Source of the DNA: Kribbella turkmenica
GTDB lineage: Bacteria > Actinomycetota > Actinomycetes > Propionibacteriales > Kribbellaceae
Reading direction: 5' to 3'
Length of the DNA: 64,000 bases
NCBI RefSeq assembly: GCF_004348725.1
Contig: NZ_SMKR01000005.1
Coordinates: 1 to 64,000, forward strand
Position numbers and translations under genes: made by a program. This document shows positions 16,352 to 25,318 of the stretch, piece after piece (position 1 is the stretch's first letter; each line of letters begins with the position of its first letter). The notes beneath the pieces were generated by a model. The model was not told the origin of the DNA. It did no database searches and was given only the letters and a program-made list of their open reading frames with translations.

Positions 16352-17703
16352 TTGCCGATCACCGCGTTCATGCTGTCGGCGAACTGCTGGGGTGAGATCG
16401 ACAACTGGAACAGCTTGGCGATGTTGTCGAGTAGAGTCTCGGCCTGCGTCGGGCTGAGCGCCTGGTCCCACGACTGGGCGAAGTTCTTCGCGTTGGCCGA
16501 GGTGTCGTAGACGAAGTTCAGCCACTCGGAGTCGCTCTTGTCCGTCACCGTGGACAGCTTGTCCTTGGCGCTCTTCACCACCGGGATGTTGCCGGACTTG
16601 ACCCACGCCTCGACCGAGGCGTCGTCGAGGGTGTTGTTGGCGAGGAACTTCTTCGCCGTGTCCTTCTCGCCCTGGCTTGCCTTGGAGGAGATGGACAGGT
16701 ACTGGCCCGGGTTGCCGACGGTGTCGCTCGGGTCGCCCTTGCCGCCGTCGACCGGCGGGAAGTTCATGTAGCCCAGGTGGCCGCCGGTGACGAAGTCGCC
16801 GCCGGAGGCCTTCATGTTGCCGTAGGTCCAGGCGCCGTGCAGCATCATCGCAGCCTTGCCGGTGAACAACAGCGCCTGGTCGGCGTTGGAGTCGGCGGTG
16901 ATCGACGAGAAACCCTTGATGAAGCCGTTCGCCTTGATCAGCTTCTGCATCTCCTCCAGCGCCTTCAGCGCGGACGGGTCGGACCAGCTGTTCGGCTTGC
17001 CGTCGAAGATGTTCTGGAAGACCTCGGCGCCGCCGATCCGGTCGAACAGGAACTCCAGCCACATCATGCTGGTCCAGCGCGACTGGCCGCCGAGCGAGAA
17101 CGGCGCGATCCCGGCGTCGTTGAACTTCGGCACCAGGTCCATGATGTCGCCCCAGGACTTGGGCGGCTCGGCACCGACCTTCTCGAACGACCGCTTGTCG
17201 TAGAACAGCACGATCGGCGTCGTGGTCTCGACCGGCATCGCGTAGATCTTGCCGCCGACGGTCGCGGCGCCGAAGGCGGACGGGAAGATCGAGTCCTTCA
17301 GCTCGGCGTTCTCGCCGAACCACGACGTCAGGTCCTCGACCTGGCCGGCGTCGACGTAGCTCTTCAGGCCGCCGCCGCCCCAGCCCCAGATCAGGGTCGG
17401 GCCCTGGCCGGCGCCGATGGCGGTCTTGATCTTCTGCTTGAACGCGTCGTTCTGGAACTCGGTGTGCTTGATCTGGGTGCCCGGGTTGGCGTCGTTGAAC
17501 CGCTTGACCTGCGCTTCCCGGATCGCCTGCTGCGGCTGGCCGGTCAGGAACCAGTACGACGCACCGCTGCCGGCCGCCGCGCCACCCGTGGAGCTGCCGG
17601 AGCTCTGTGGGCCGGAGGTGCCGCAGGCTGCCAGGCCGGCGGCGAGCGCGCCGCCGCCCACCAGGCCGAGGAAGGAACGCCGAGATGTCGTGATGGGGTC
17701 CAC
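16348..17703 (-). CDS. extracellular sugar-binding lipoprotein of an ABC importer
   Basis: This 451-residue solute-binding protein of the CUT1 (SBP_bac_1) family captures sugar outside the membrane and delivers it to the MalFG-type permeases. The N-terminus carries a twin-arginine-like RRSFLG motif and a lipobox (GLAAC), so it is probably Tat-exported and lipid-anchored. I chose GTG 17703 because GGAG lies six bases upstream and it places the Arg pair near the N-terminus; a longer start at 17769 is possible. It is the first gene of the operon and faces the GH3/LacI genes across a 300-base regulatory region. Confidence 0.9.
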   Translation of the reverse strand: MDPITTSRRSFLGLVGGGALAAGLAACGTSGPQSSGSSTGGAAAGSGASYWFLTGQPQQAIREAQVKRFNDANPGTQIKHTEFQNDAFKQKIKTAIGAGQGPTLIWGWGGGGLKSYVDAGQVEDLTSWFGENAELKDSIFPSAFGAATVGGKIYAMPVETTTPIVLFYDKRSFEKVGAEPPKSWGDIMDLVPKFNDAGIAPFSLGGQSRWTSMMWLEFLFDRIGGAEVFQNIFDGKPNSWSDPSALKALEEMQKLIKANGFIKGFSSITADSNADQALLFTGKAAMMLHGAWTYGNMKASGGDFVTGGHLGYMNFPPVDGGKGDPSDTVGNPGQYLSISSKASQGEKDTAKKFLANNTLDDASVEAWVKSGNIPVVKSAKDKLSTVTDKSDSEWLNFVYDTSANAKNFAQSWDQALSPTQAETLLDNIAKLFQLSISPQQFADSMNAVIGK

Positions 17704-18003
17704 AGTGATCTCCGTACTCCATGCCGCGGACCGCTCCACGGCGGAATGGGTGGCGGGGTGTGCCGTCACGGGACCGACAGCACCTCGATGAAGACTATGT
17801 TTCGTAACGTAGATTTCGAGGGTTTCGCTGTCAAGACTTGAACTACCGACTCTTTGCGGTCACAGTGAGGTCACGGATTCCCTGCTATTACAGGCGATCC
17901 ATCAACTTCGTCAACGCCGCGACAAGTTGTGCGATCACCACGAGAAGCGTCGAAACTTTTCGATACTTTGTCACGGCAAGGGTTCAGGTTAAGGGAGAAT
18001 TTC
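17704..18003. promoter_or_regulatory. divergent regulatory region between sugar importer and GH3 gene
   Basis: These 300 bases carry no gene. On the importer side, three copies of TTTCG occur at 17800, 17814 and 17823, next to a CATAGT-like -10 on the minus strand (17794-17799). On the GH3 side a perfect TCGAAA-CT-TTTCGA palindrome is present, and AAGGGAGA at 17991-17998 is a good ribosome site for the TTG at 18004. Control by the LacI protein encoded at 20399 is inferred. Confidence 0.5.
17950..17963. promoter_or_regulatory. candidate LacI-family operator palindrome
   Basis: TCGAAACTTTTCGA is a perfect 6-2-6 inverted repeat about 40 bases before the GH3 start. It overlaps the GATACT hexamer at 17962-17967 that could serve as the -10 box. 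Sites of the form CGAAA-nn-TTTCG are typical of LacI-family repressors, and a LacI gene is the next gene after the GH3 gene. Confidence 0.6.
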
Positions 18004-20394
18004 TTGTCCACGCCGACCTCCACTCCGTCCCGGCGCCCGTGGGGCGACGCCGCGCTCGCGCCCGAGAAGCGCGCCGAGCTGCTCCTGCAGGCGATGACCC
18101 TGCCGGAGAAGATCGCGCAGCTCGGCAGCCGCTGGGCCGGGAACGACATGGCCGACCACGATCTCCCGGAGGAGGAGACGATCAACGTCGCGCCGATGGA
18201 GGACGTGTTCGCCACCGGCACCTCGCTGTCGCTGGAAGCGGCGAGCGAGCACGGCCTCGGCCACCTCACCCGGGTCTGGGGCAGCGTCCCGCGGTCCGTC
18301 GAGGACGGCGTCGCCGAACTGGTCCGGCAGCACAAGGCGGTCCTCGCGGGCTCGCGGCTCGGGGTGCCGGCTCTGGTGCACGAGGAGTGCCTGACCGGCT
18401 TCACGACGTACGGCGCGACCGTCTACCCGGCGTCGATCGCCTGGGGTGCGACATTCGATCCCGAGCTGGTCGAGCGGATGGCGGCCGCGATCGGCCGGGA
18501 CCTGGCCGCGGCCGGCGTCCATCAAGGACTGTCCCCGGTGCTGGACGTCGTCCGCGACTACCGGTGGGGGCGCGTCGAGGAGACGATCGGCGAGGATCCC
18601 TACCTGGTCGCGATGCTCGGGTCGGCATACGTCCGCGGGCTGCAGAGTGCCGGCGTGCTCGCCACCCTCAAGCACTTCGCCGGGTACTCCGCTTCCCGGG
18701 CCGGGCGCAACCACGGGCCGGTGTCGATGGGGCGGCGCGAGCTGCTCGACGTCGTCCTGCCGCCGTTCGAGACCGCGATCGCGACCGCCGGGGCGGAGTC
18801 GGTGATGAGTTCGTACTCCGACGTCGACGGCCTGCCCGCGAGCGCGGACCCGTGGCTGTTCACCGACGTACTGCGCGACGACTGGGGATTCGGCGGTACG
18901 GTCGTCTCGGACTACTGGGCCGTCCCGTTCCTGGCGTCGATGCACCGGGTCGCCGCCGACACCGCGGACGCGGGCGCGATCGCGCTGACCGCGGGCACCG
19001 ATGTCGAGCTGCCCGACACGATCGGCTTCGCCGGTCTGGCGGACAAGATCCGATCGGGCGAGATCTCCGAGGACCTGGTCGACCGGGCCGCGCGGCGGCT
19101 GCTGCTGCAGAAGGTCAAGCTCGGCCTGCTCGACCCCGGGTGGACGCCGGAGGGTTCGGTCCGCGACGGCGGCGTCGACCTCGACTCGGCCGGGAACCGC
19201 GAGATCGCTCGGCAGCTCGCCGAGCGCTCGATCGTCCTGCTGGACGCGGGATCCGCGCTCCCGCTGAGGCCGGGCCTGCGCAAGGTCGCGGTGGTCGGGC
19301 CGATCGCGGGCGACCCGCGCACGTTGATGGGCTGCTACGCGTTCCCGAACCATGTCCTCCCCCGCTACCCGAACCACGGCCTCGGCGTCGACGTGACCAG
19401 TCCGGTCGATGCCTTGCGCAACGAACTGCCCGGCGTCGGGCTCACGCACGTGCAGGGCTGTGCGGTCACCGGCGACGACCGGTCCGGTGTCGGCGAAGCC
19501 GTTGCCGCCGCTCGCGACGCGGAGCTCGTCGTCGCGTACGTCGGGGACCTGTCCGGACTGTTCGGTCACGGCACGTCCGGCGAAGGCTGTGACGCCGAGG
19601 ACCTCCGGCTGCCCGGCGTACAAGGTGAGCTGCTCGCGCGGTTGCTCGAGACCGGTACGCCGGTCGTCGTGGTGGTCGTCTCGGGCCGGCCGTACGCGCT
19701 CGGCGACATCGCGGACCGGGTCGCCGGGCTGGTGCAGGCGTTCATCCCCGGTCAGGAGGGTGCGGCCGCGATCGCCGGCGTACTGAGTGGCCGGATCGTA
19801 CCGAGCGGCAAGCTGCCGGTGCAGATTCCCCGGCATGTCGGGGGGCAGCCAGGTACCTATCTGCAACCCGCGCTCGGCAGCGCGGAGAGTGCCGGGATCA
19901 GTGGGCTGGAGGCCAGGCCGTTGTTCCCGTTCGGGTACGGCGGCTCGTACACCGGCTTCGAGGTCGGCGACCTGCGCCTGAGCGCGACCGAGATCGGGAA
20001 CGACGGCGAGTTCACCGCGACCGTGCGGCTCCGCAACATCGGCGAGCGGGCCGGAGACGAGGTCGTCCAGCTCTACCTGCACGACGTGGTCGCACGGATC
20101 GCCCGGCCGCTGAAGCTGCTGACCGGGTTCGCGCGGGTGTCGCTCGAGCCGGGCGCGGCCGCCGACGTCACCTTCCGGGTGCACGCAGACCGCACCGCGT
20201 ACACCGGTCCGGACCTGCGCCGGATCGTCGAGCCGGGTGACGTGGAAGTGATGATCGGCACGTCGTCGGAGGACCTGCCGTGTCGCGGTTTTGTCCGGGT
20301 CACCGGGGATGTGAGGGTGGTGGGGCACGATCGCCGGCTGACGACCCCGGTCGAGGTCACGCCGGTGGCCGGAACAGGAGCAGGAGGAGGGTGA
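18004..20394 (+). CDS. glycoside hydrolase family 3 protein (beta-glucosidase/beta-xylosidase type)
   Basis: The 796-residue GH3 enzyme lacks a signal peptide and so is cytoplasmic. The barrel domain shows MTLPEKIAQL, LVHEECLTG, LSPVLDVVRDYRWGR, and KHFAGYS, with the nucleophile Asp303 in TVVSDYWAV. The second domain includes EDLRLPGVQGELL, and the C-terminal fibronectin-III-like domain begins near residue 655. It differs clearly from the GH3 protein at 9562, having no PA14 insert. TTG 18004 is chosen because AAGGGAGA lies five bases upstream; the ATG at 17929 lies before the operator. The LacI gene follows after four bases, so both are co-transcribed. It likely hydrolyses the sugar imported by the divergent ABC system. 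Confidence 0.9.
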   Translation: MSTPTSTPSRRPWGDAALAPEKRAELLLQAMTLPEKIAQLGSRWAGNDMADHDLPEEETINVAPMEDVFATGTSLSLEAASEHGLGHLTRVWGSVPRSVEDGVAELVRQHKAVLAGSRLGVPALVHEECLTGFTTYGATVYPASIAWGATFDPELVERMAAAIGRDLAAAGVHQGLSPVLDVVRDYRWGRVEETIGEDPYLVAMLGSAYVRGLQSAGVLATLKHFAGYSASRAGRNHGPVSMGRRELLDVVLPPFETAIATAGAESVMSSYSDVDGLPASADPWLFTDVLRDDWGFGGTVVSDYWAVPFLASMHRVAADTADAGAIALTAGTDVELPDTIGFAGLADKIRSGEISEDLVDRAARRLLLQKVKLGLLDPGWTPEGSVRDGGVDLDSAGNREIARQLAERSIVLLDAGSALPLRPGLRKVAVVGPIAGDPRTLMGCYAFPNHVLPRYPNHGLGVDVTSPVDALRNELPGVGLTHVQGCAVTGDDRSGVGEAVAAARDAELVVAYVGDLSGLFGHGTSGEGCDAEDLRLPGVQGELLARLLETGTPVVVVVVSGRPYALGDIADRVAGLVQAFIPGQEGAAAIAGVLSGRIVPSGKLPVQIPRHVGGQPGTYLQPALGSAESAGISGLEARPLFPFGYGGSYTGFEVGDLRLSATEIGNDGEFTATVRLRNIGERAGDEVVQLYLHDVVARIARPLKLLTGFARVSLEPGAAADVTFRVHADRTAYTGPDLRRIVEPGDVEVMIGTSSEDLPCRGFVRVTGDVRVVGHDRRLTTPVEVTPVAGTGAGGG

Positions 20395-20398
20395 TGAG

Positions 20399-21445
20399 AT
20401 GCCGCGGTTGAAGGGTCGCGTCACCCTGGCCACCGTCGCCGGCACCGCCGGCGTCTCGGTCGCCACCGTGTCCAAGGTGCTCAACGGGCGCAGCGACGTC
20501 TCACCGGCCACCCGGGCCCGGGTGCAGGACATCCTGGAGAAGCACGGGTACGTCGGCCGCCGGCCGGAACCGGTCGAGCGGGACACGGTCGAGCTGTTCT
20601 ACCAGGGTGTGCTGAACGCCTACTCGGTCGAGGTCATCCAGGGAGTCGTCGAAGCGGGCCAGGTCTCGGGCGTCGACGTCGTGCTGAACGCGCACCCGCC
20701 GCACCCGCCGACCTCGAGCAGCGGCCGGGCCGCGCGCTGGATCCGCGAGCTGATCGCGAACGGCCGGCGGGCGGCCATCGGCATCACCAGCGAACTGGCC
20801 GACGCCGACCTGGCCGCGCTGGCCCGGGCCCGGCTGCCGCTGGTCGTCATCGACCCGGCCAACATCCCGCAGCCGGACGTGACGAGTGTCGGGTCCACCA
20901 ACTTCGCCGGCGGGATGGCGGCCACGCAGCACCTGCTGTCGCTCGGCCACCGCCGGATCGCGTACGTCGGCGGTCAGCCGACCTCGGGGTGCAACCAGGC
21001 CCGGATGAGCGGCTTCCGCAGCGCGATGGAGGCGGTCGGGGCCGCGGTGCCGCCGGAGTACGTCTGGATGCGCGACTTCCTGTACGACGACGGCCTGGCC
21101 GGCGGAGCGCGCATGCTCGACCTGCCGGACCGGCCGACGGCGATCTTCGCCGGCAGCGACGAGGTCGCGCTCGGCATCCTGGAGGCCGCCCGCGCCCGCG
21201 GCCTCCGGGTCCCCGACGATCTCAGCGTGGTCGGTTTCGACGACACCGAGGTGGCCCGGCTGGCGTCCCCGCCGCTGACCACGGTGAAACAGCCGCTGCG
21301 CGAGATGGGCGCCGTGGCCGTGCGGACCGCGCTCCAGCTGGCCGCCGGCGAGAAGGTCGACTCCCACCACGTGGAGCTGGCGACCACCCTCATCGTCCGG
21401 GCCTCCGCCGCCCCGCTCCACTACACCTCGATCGCCGCTTCCTGA
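20399..21445 (+). CDS. LacI family transcriptional regulator
   Basis: The 348-residue protein has a LacI helix-turn-helix at residues 8-54 (VTLATVAGTAGVSVATVSKV, hinge region after it) and a periplasmic-binding-protein-like effector domain (about 62-345). It lies four bases after the GH3 stop with GGAGGAGGG upstream, so it belongs to the same operon and probably autoregulates it. The palindrome at 17950-17963 and the TTTCG repeats before the importer are its likely targets. The inducer is presumably the sugar or its hydrolysis product. Confidence 0.9.
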   Translation: MPRLKGRVTLATVAGTAGVSVATVSKVLNGRSDVSPATRARVQDILEKHGYVGRRPEPVERDTVELFYQGVLNAYSVEVIQGVVEAGQVSGVDVVLNAHPPHPPTSSSGRAARWIRELIANGRRAAIGITSELADADLAALARARLPLVVIDPANIPQPDVTSVGSTNFAGGMAATQHLLSLGHRRIAYVGGQPTSGCNQARMSGFRSAMEAVGAAVPPEYVWMRDFLYDDGLAGGARMLDLPDRPTAIFAGSDEVALGILEAARARGLRVPDDLSVVGFDDTEVARLASPPLTTVKQPLREMGAVAVRTALQLAAGEKVDSHHVELATTLIVRASAAPLHYTSIAAS

Positions 21446-21565
21446 CGCCACCGAGGCACCGAGCAGTGAGCAGAATGTCACGAAGAGTGAGATCTTTGGG
21501 CAGAACCGTTAACTCTGTAACGAAAAGGTCCCGGGAAAGCCGTTCCTGACGTAATCTGCCGGACC

Positions 21566-23974
21566 ATGCACAGAGGTGAGCCGGCGCCGCCGCCCGTCGC
21601 CCAGTCGGTGATTTCGTTCCTGCTGGTGAGCGGTCTCTGCGGCGCTCTCCTCGCGGGGCTGGCCCTTCCGTTCGCCGGACTGGCCGGAATCACCAGCCAG
21701 AAGGCGCACGACACCGTCCAGTACCTCCCCCAGGACCTGAAGACGGAGCCGCTGGCGCAGAAGAGCCAGATCCTGGCCGCCGACGGCTCGCTGATCGCCA
21801 CGCTGTACCAGGAGAACCGGACGCCGGTGACGCTGAAGCAGATCAGCCCGGTGATGCTCGAGGCGATCGTCGCGATCGAGGACGACCGGTTCTACGAGCA
21901 CGGCGCCCTGGACGCCAAGGGGACGCTGCGCGCGCTGCTGCGCAACCAGACCGCGGGCGACGTGCAGCAGGGCGGCTCGAGCATCACCCAGCAGTACGTG
22001 AAGCTCAGCCTGGTCGCCAAGGCGCGCACGCCGGAGGAGATCCAGGCCGCGACCGCGGAGACCTACGAGCGCAAGATCGCCGAGCTGCGGTACGCGATCG
22101 CGGTCGAGAAGCAGTTCTCCAAGGACCAGATCCTGGAGCGGTACCTCAACCTGGCGTTCTTCGGCGACCGCTCGTACGGCGTCGAGGCCGCGGCCATGCA
22201 CTACTTCGGGGTGCACGCGTCGAAGCTCAACCTCCCGCAGGCCGCGCTGCTGGCCGGCCTGGTGAAGAACCCGACCGGTTACAACCCGACCAACAACCCG
22301 AAGCGCGCCAAGGACCGCCGGGACCTGGTGCTCCGCCGGATGGCGGAGCTCGGCGTCATCACCGCCACGGAGGCCCGGAACGCGATCCGGACACCGGTGC
22401 TCGACCCGGCCAAGGTCCGCAACGTGCCGAACGGCTGCGCCAACTCGAGGTACCCGTTCTACTGCGACTACATCGTCGCCAAGCTGAAGGAGAACCGCGC
22501 CTTCGGCAAGACCGCGGAGGACGCGGAGAACTACATCGAGACCGCCGGCCTGATCGTCCGGACGTCACTGGACCCGAGGATCCAGAAGGCGGCCGAGACC
22601 GCGATCGGCAAGCACTCGAAGCCGACCGACCAGGCGGTCGCCGCGATCAGCATCGTCGAGCCCGGCACCGGGCTGGTGAAGGCGATGGCGCAGAGCAAGC
22701 CGTACGGCGGCAGGAAGAACCAGACGTCGTACAACTACAACGTGGAGAAGTCCTACCCCGGCGGCTACGGCGGCTTCCAGAACGGCTCGACGATGAAGGC
22801 GTTCACGATCGCGGCCGCGATCCAGAAGGGCGTCCCGATGACGTACCGGATCGCCTCACCGCAGACGATCGACCTGAGCGGCAAGAAGTTCAGCACCTGC
22901 TCGGGAACGACGTCGGCCGACGACTACACGCCGAAGAACTCGACCAGAACGGTCGCCGACCCGTCCATGATCGAGGCGGCCCGGGCCTCGACCAACACCT
23001 ACTTCCTGCAACTGTCCCAGCAGATCGGCCTGTGCCCGATCGCGACCGTGGCGAGCAAGCTCGGCATGTACGACGCCCAGACGCTGGACCCGCTGAACCA
23101 GGTCGTCTCGTACACCCTCGGCCCGGGCCTGGTCACCCCGCTGATGCTGGCCAACGCGTACGCGACGTTCGCCGCGCGGGGCATGTACTGTGCGCCGCGG
23201 GTGATCACCGCGATCACCACCAGCAAACGCAAGTCGGTCCCCACCCCGGGCCCGAACTGCAAGCGAGCGCTCCCGCCGACGGTCGCCGACGGCGTGAGCT
23301 ACGTGCTGCACAAGGTGATGGAGCCGGGCGGCACCGGCGCCAAGCTGAAGTTCGGCAAGAGTGACCTGGCCGGCAAGACCGGAACGACGGACGAGAACAA
23401 GGCCGTCTGGTTCGCCGGCTACTCGTCGAAGCTCGCCGCCGCGTCGGTGGTCGCCGACGCCAGCGTCCCGTACACGAACCTGATCGACCAGACGCTCAAC
23501 GGCAAGGAGATGCGCGACGCGTCCGGTTCCGGTACGGCGGGACCGATCTGGGAGTCGGCGATGCAGGCCGCGTTGCAGGGTCTGCCGACCAGCAGGTTCG
23601 TCCAGCCGGACGACAAGACCATCCGCGGGAACGTCAAGGACCTGCCGTACCTGAAGGGGATGCCGCCGGCGGAAGCGCTGGCGAAGCTCGCGCAGCTCGG
23701 CTTCAAGGGCCAGGTCGCGCCACAGCCCGTGGACTCGGACGCGCAGCCCGGCATGGTCGCGTTCACCAGCCCGCGGCAGGCGGACGGTGCGCCGGCCGGT
23801 GCGACGGTGACGCTGTTCCTGTCCAACGGCAGCAGGGCGACCCCGCCGACACCGACACCGACACCGACACCGCCGGCTCCGCCGGTCACCCCGCCGACGA
23901 TCAAGCCGCCGCCGGGCTTCCCGACCTGTCCGCCGTGGGATCCGAAGTACCCGAAATGCCGCCGGGGTCGCTGA
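21566..23974 (+). CDS. bifunctional penicillin-binding protein with PASTA domain
   Basis: The 802-residue class A PBP polymerises glycan strands and cross-links peptides at the outer membrane face. After a membrane anchor (about 13-40), the glycosyltransferase domain has EDDRFYEHG (Glu105 region) and GGSSITQQYVK. The transpeptidase domain carries Ser408 in STMK, Ser475 in STN and Lys604 in KTGT. One PASTA domain (about 685-755) and a Pro/Thr-rich tail with a TP repeat follow. The ATG at 21566 has TAATCT eight bases upstream, so the message may be leaderless. It is not beside division genes, which suggests an accessory or elongation-type role (ponA-like). Confidence 0.92.
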   Translation: MHRGEPAPPPVAQSVISFLLVSGLCGALLAGLALPFAGLAGITSQKAHDTVQYLPQDLKTEPLAQKSQILAADGSLIATLYQENRTPVTLKQISPVMLEAIVAIEDDRFYEHGALDAKGTLRALLRNQTAGDVQQGGSSITQQYVKLSLVAKARTPEEIQAATAETYERKIAELRYAIAVEKQFSKDQILERYLNLAFFGDRSYGVEAAAMHYFGVHASKLNLPQAALLAGLVKNPTGYNPTNNPKRAKDRRDLVLRRMAELGVITATEARNAIRTPVLDPAKVRNVPNGCANSRYPFYCDYIVAKLKENRAFGKTAEDAENYIETAGLIVRTSLDPRIQKAAETAIGKHSKPTDQAVAAISIVEPGTGLVKAMAQSKPYGGRKNQTSYNYNVEKSYPGGYGGFQNGSTMKAFTIAAAIQKGVPMTYRIASPQTIDLSGKKFSTCSGTTSADDYTPKNSTRTVADPSMIEAARASTNTYFLQLSQQIGLCPIATVASKLGMYDAQTLDPLNQVVSYTLGPGLVTPLMLANAYATFAARGMYCAPRVITAITTSKRKSVPTPGPNCKRALPPTVADGVSYVLHKVMEPGGTGAKLKFGKSDLAGKTGTTDENKAVWFAGYSSKLAAASVVADASVPYTNLIDQTLNGKEMRDASGSGTAGPIWESAMQAALQGLPTSRFVQPDDKTIRGNVKDLPYLKGMPPAEALAKLAQLGFKGQVAPQPVDSDAQPGMVAFTSPRQADGAPAGATVTLFLSNGSRATPPTPTPTPTPPAPPVTPPTIKPPPGFPTCPPWDPKYPKCRRGR
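23846..23872 (+). repeat. hexanucleotide tandem repeat in PBP tail
   Basis: Four and a half copies of CCGACA run in tandem and encode alternating Thr-Pro residues of the C-terminal tail. Because the unit is six bases, copy-number change keeps the frame and would only lengthen or shorten the tail. Confidence 0.8.
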
Positions 23975-24058
23975 CCGCCCTGTGGATGGCGTCGGCGGGC
24001 CGGTGCGGTGAGTCACTAGGCTGTGGTCGGCCGACACCACCGCTGAAAGGGAAGTCCC

Positions 24059-25300
24059 GTGACCGTCGACGAGCTGCACCGCGCCCGCCAGGAGTACGAC
24101 GCCCTAGTCGCGCGCGGGCTCAAGCTCGACCTGACCCGTGGCAAACCGTCGCCGCGACAGCTCGACCTGGCGAACGGGATGCTCGAGCAACCGGGTGAGC
24201 ACGTCTCGGCGGCCGGCGTCGACCTGCGCAACTACGGTGGCCTGGAAGGGCTGCCGGAGTTGCGGGCGATCTTCGCCGACGCACTTCAGGTGCCGGTGGA
24301 CCAGTTGCTGGCGGCCGGAAACTCCAGCCTCGAGCTGATGCACGACGCAATCGTGTTCGCTCTGCTCGGCGTCGTGCCGGGCGCCGAGCGGCGGTGGGCC
24401 GACTCGGAGATCACGTTCCTCTGCCCGGTGCCGGGGTACGACCGGCACTTCGCGGTGTGCGAGCGCTTCGGCATCAAGATGGCCCCGGTGCCGATGACGC
24501 CGGACGGTCCGGACATGGACGTGGTCGAGCGGCTGGTCGCCGCCGACCCACAGATCAAGGGCATCTGGTGCGTGCCGAAGTACAGCAACCCGGACGGCAC
24601 GGTCTACTCGGACGAGACGGTGCACCGGCTGGCCACGATGGAGACGGCCGCGCCGGACTTCCGGATCTTCTGGGACAACGCGTACGCCGTTCACCACCTG
24701 ACCGACACCGAGACCGCGATCGCGGACCTGCTGGCGCTGGCCGCGGAGCACGGTCACCCGGACCGGGTGTTCGTGTTCGGGTCGAGCTCGAAGATCACGT
24801 TCGCCGGGTCCGGGGTCGCGTTCTTCGGGTCCTCCCCCGCCAACATCGCCTGGTGGCTGAGCCACACCTCGAAGCGCAGCATCGGGCCGGACAAGCTCAA
24901 CCAGCTCCGGCACGTGCGCTTCCTCCGGGACGCCGACGGCCTGCGGACGCACATGCGGAAACTGGCGGACCTGATCCGGCCCAAGTTCGAGGTGGTCGAC
25001 AAGATCCTCACCGCCGAGCTCGGCGGCACCGGCCTGGCGTCCTGGACCAGCCCGGCCGGCGGGTACTTCATCACCCTCCGGGTCCCACCGGGCTGCGCCC
25101 GCGCGGTCGTCGCCAAGGCCAGGGGCGCCGGCATCGCCCTCACCCCGGCCGGTGCCAGCCACCCGTACGGCGACGACCCCGACGACCGCACGATCCGGAT
25201 CGCCCCGACGTACCCGGAGCCCCCCGAGTTGGAGGCCGCGATCTCCGGTCTGGCCACCTGTGTCCGGCTGGTCGGCGCGGAGAAGCAGGCGGCCGGCTGA
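24059..25300 (+). CDS. PLP-dependent aminotransferase class I/II (Asp_aminotransf PF12897 type)
   Basis: The 413-residue enzyme belongs to the fold-type I aminotransferases, close to the family that begins LDLTRGKPSPxQLDL and continues NYGGLEGLPELR. PLP Lys245 lies in SSSKITFAG, and the Asp and Tyr of DNAYAVHHL bind the cofactor ring. It transfers an amino group between an amino acid and a keto acid; aspartate or another small amino acid is a likely donor by family, but this is not proven. A GTG start at 24059 follows GAAAGGGAAG. TAGGCT at 24017-24022 may be its -10. The gene stands alone and ends in a two-way hairpin terminator. Confidence 0.85.
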   Translation: MTVDELHRARQEYDALVARGLKLDLTRGKPSPRQLDLANGMLEQPGEHVSAAGVDLRNYGGLEGLPELRAIFADALQVPVDQLLAAGNSSLELMHDAIVFALLGVVPGAERRWADSEITFLCPVPGYDRHFAVCERFGIKMAPVPMTPDGPDMDVVERLVAADPQIKGIWCVPKYSNPDGTVYSDETVHRLATMETAAPDFRIFWDNAYAVHHLTDTETAIADLLALAAEHGHPDRVFVFGSSSKITFAGSGVAFFGSSPANIAWWLSHTSKRSIGPDKLNQLRHVRFLRDADGLRTHMRKLADLIRPKFEVVDKILTAELGGTGLASWTSPAGGYFITLRVPPGCARAVVAKARGAGIALTPAGASHPYGDDPDDRTIRIAPTYPEPPELEAAISGLATCVRLVGAEKQAAG

Positions 25301-25318
25301 GCCGCTGTGCTCAGCCGG
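25293..25318. terminator. bidirectional hairpin terminator
   Basis: Arms 25293-25302 and 25309-25318 are exact reverse complements of ten bases with a six-base loop. The left arm covers the aminotransferase stop codon and the right arm covers the stop of the convergent PhyH gene, so one hairpin serves both. Confidence 0.75.

Noticed and set aside
17989..20586. Minus-strand open frame of about 865 codons across the second GH3 gene
   Set aside because: It is antisense to a conserved GH3 enzyme and reads as low-complexity Arg/Asp/Gly-rich sequence without motifs.
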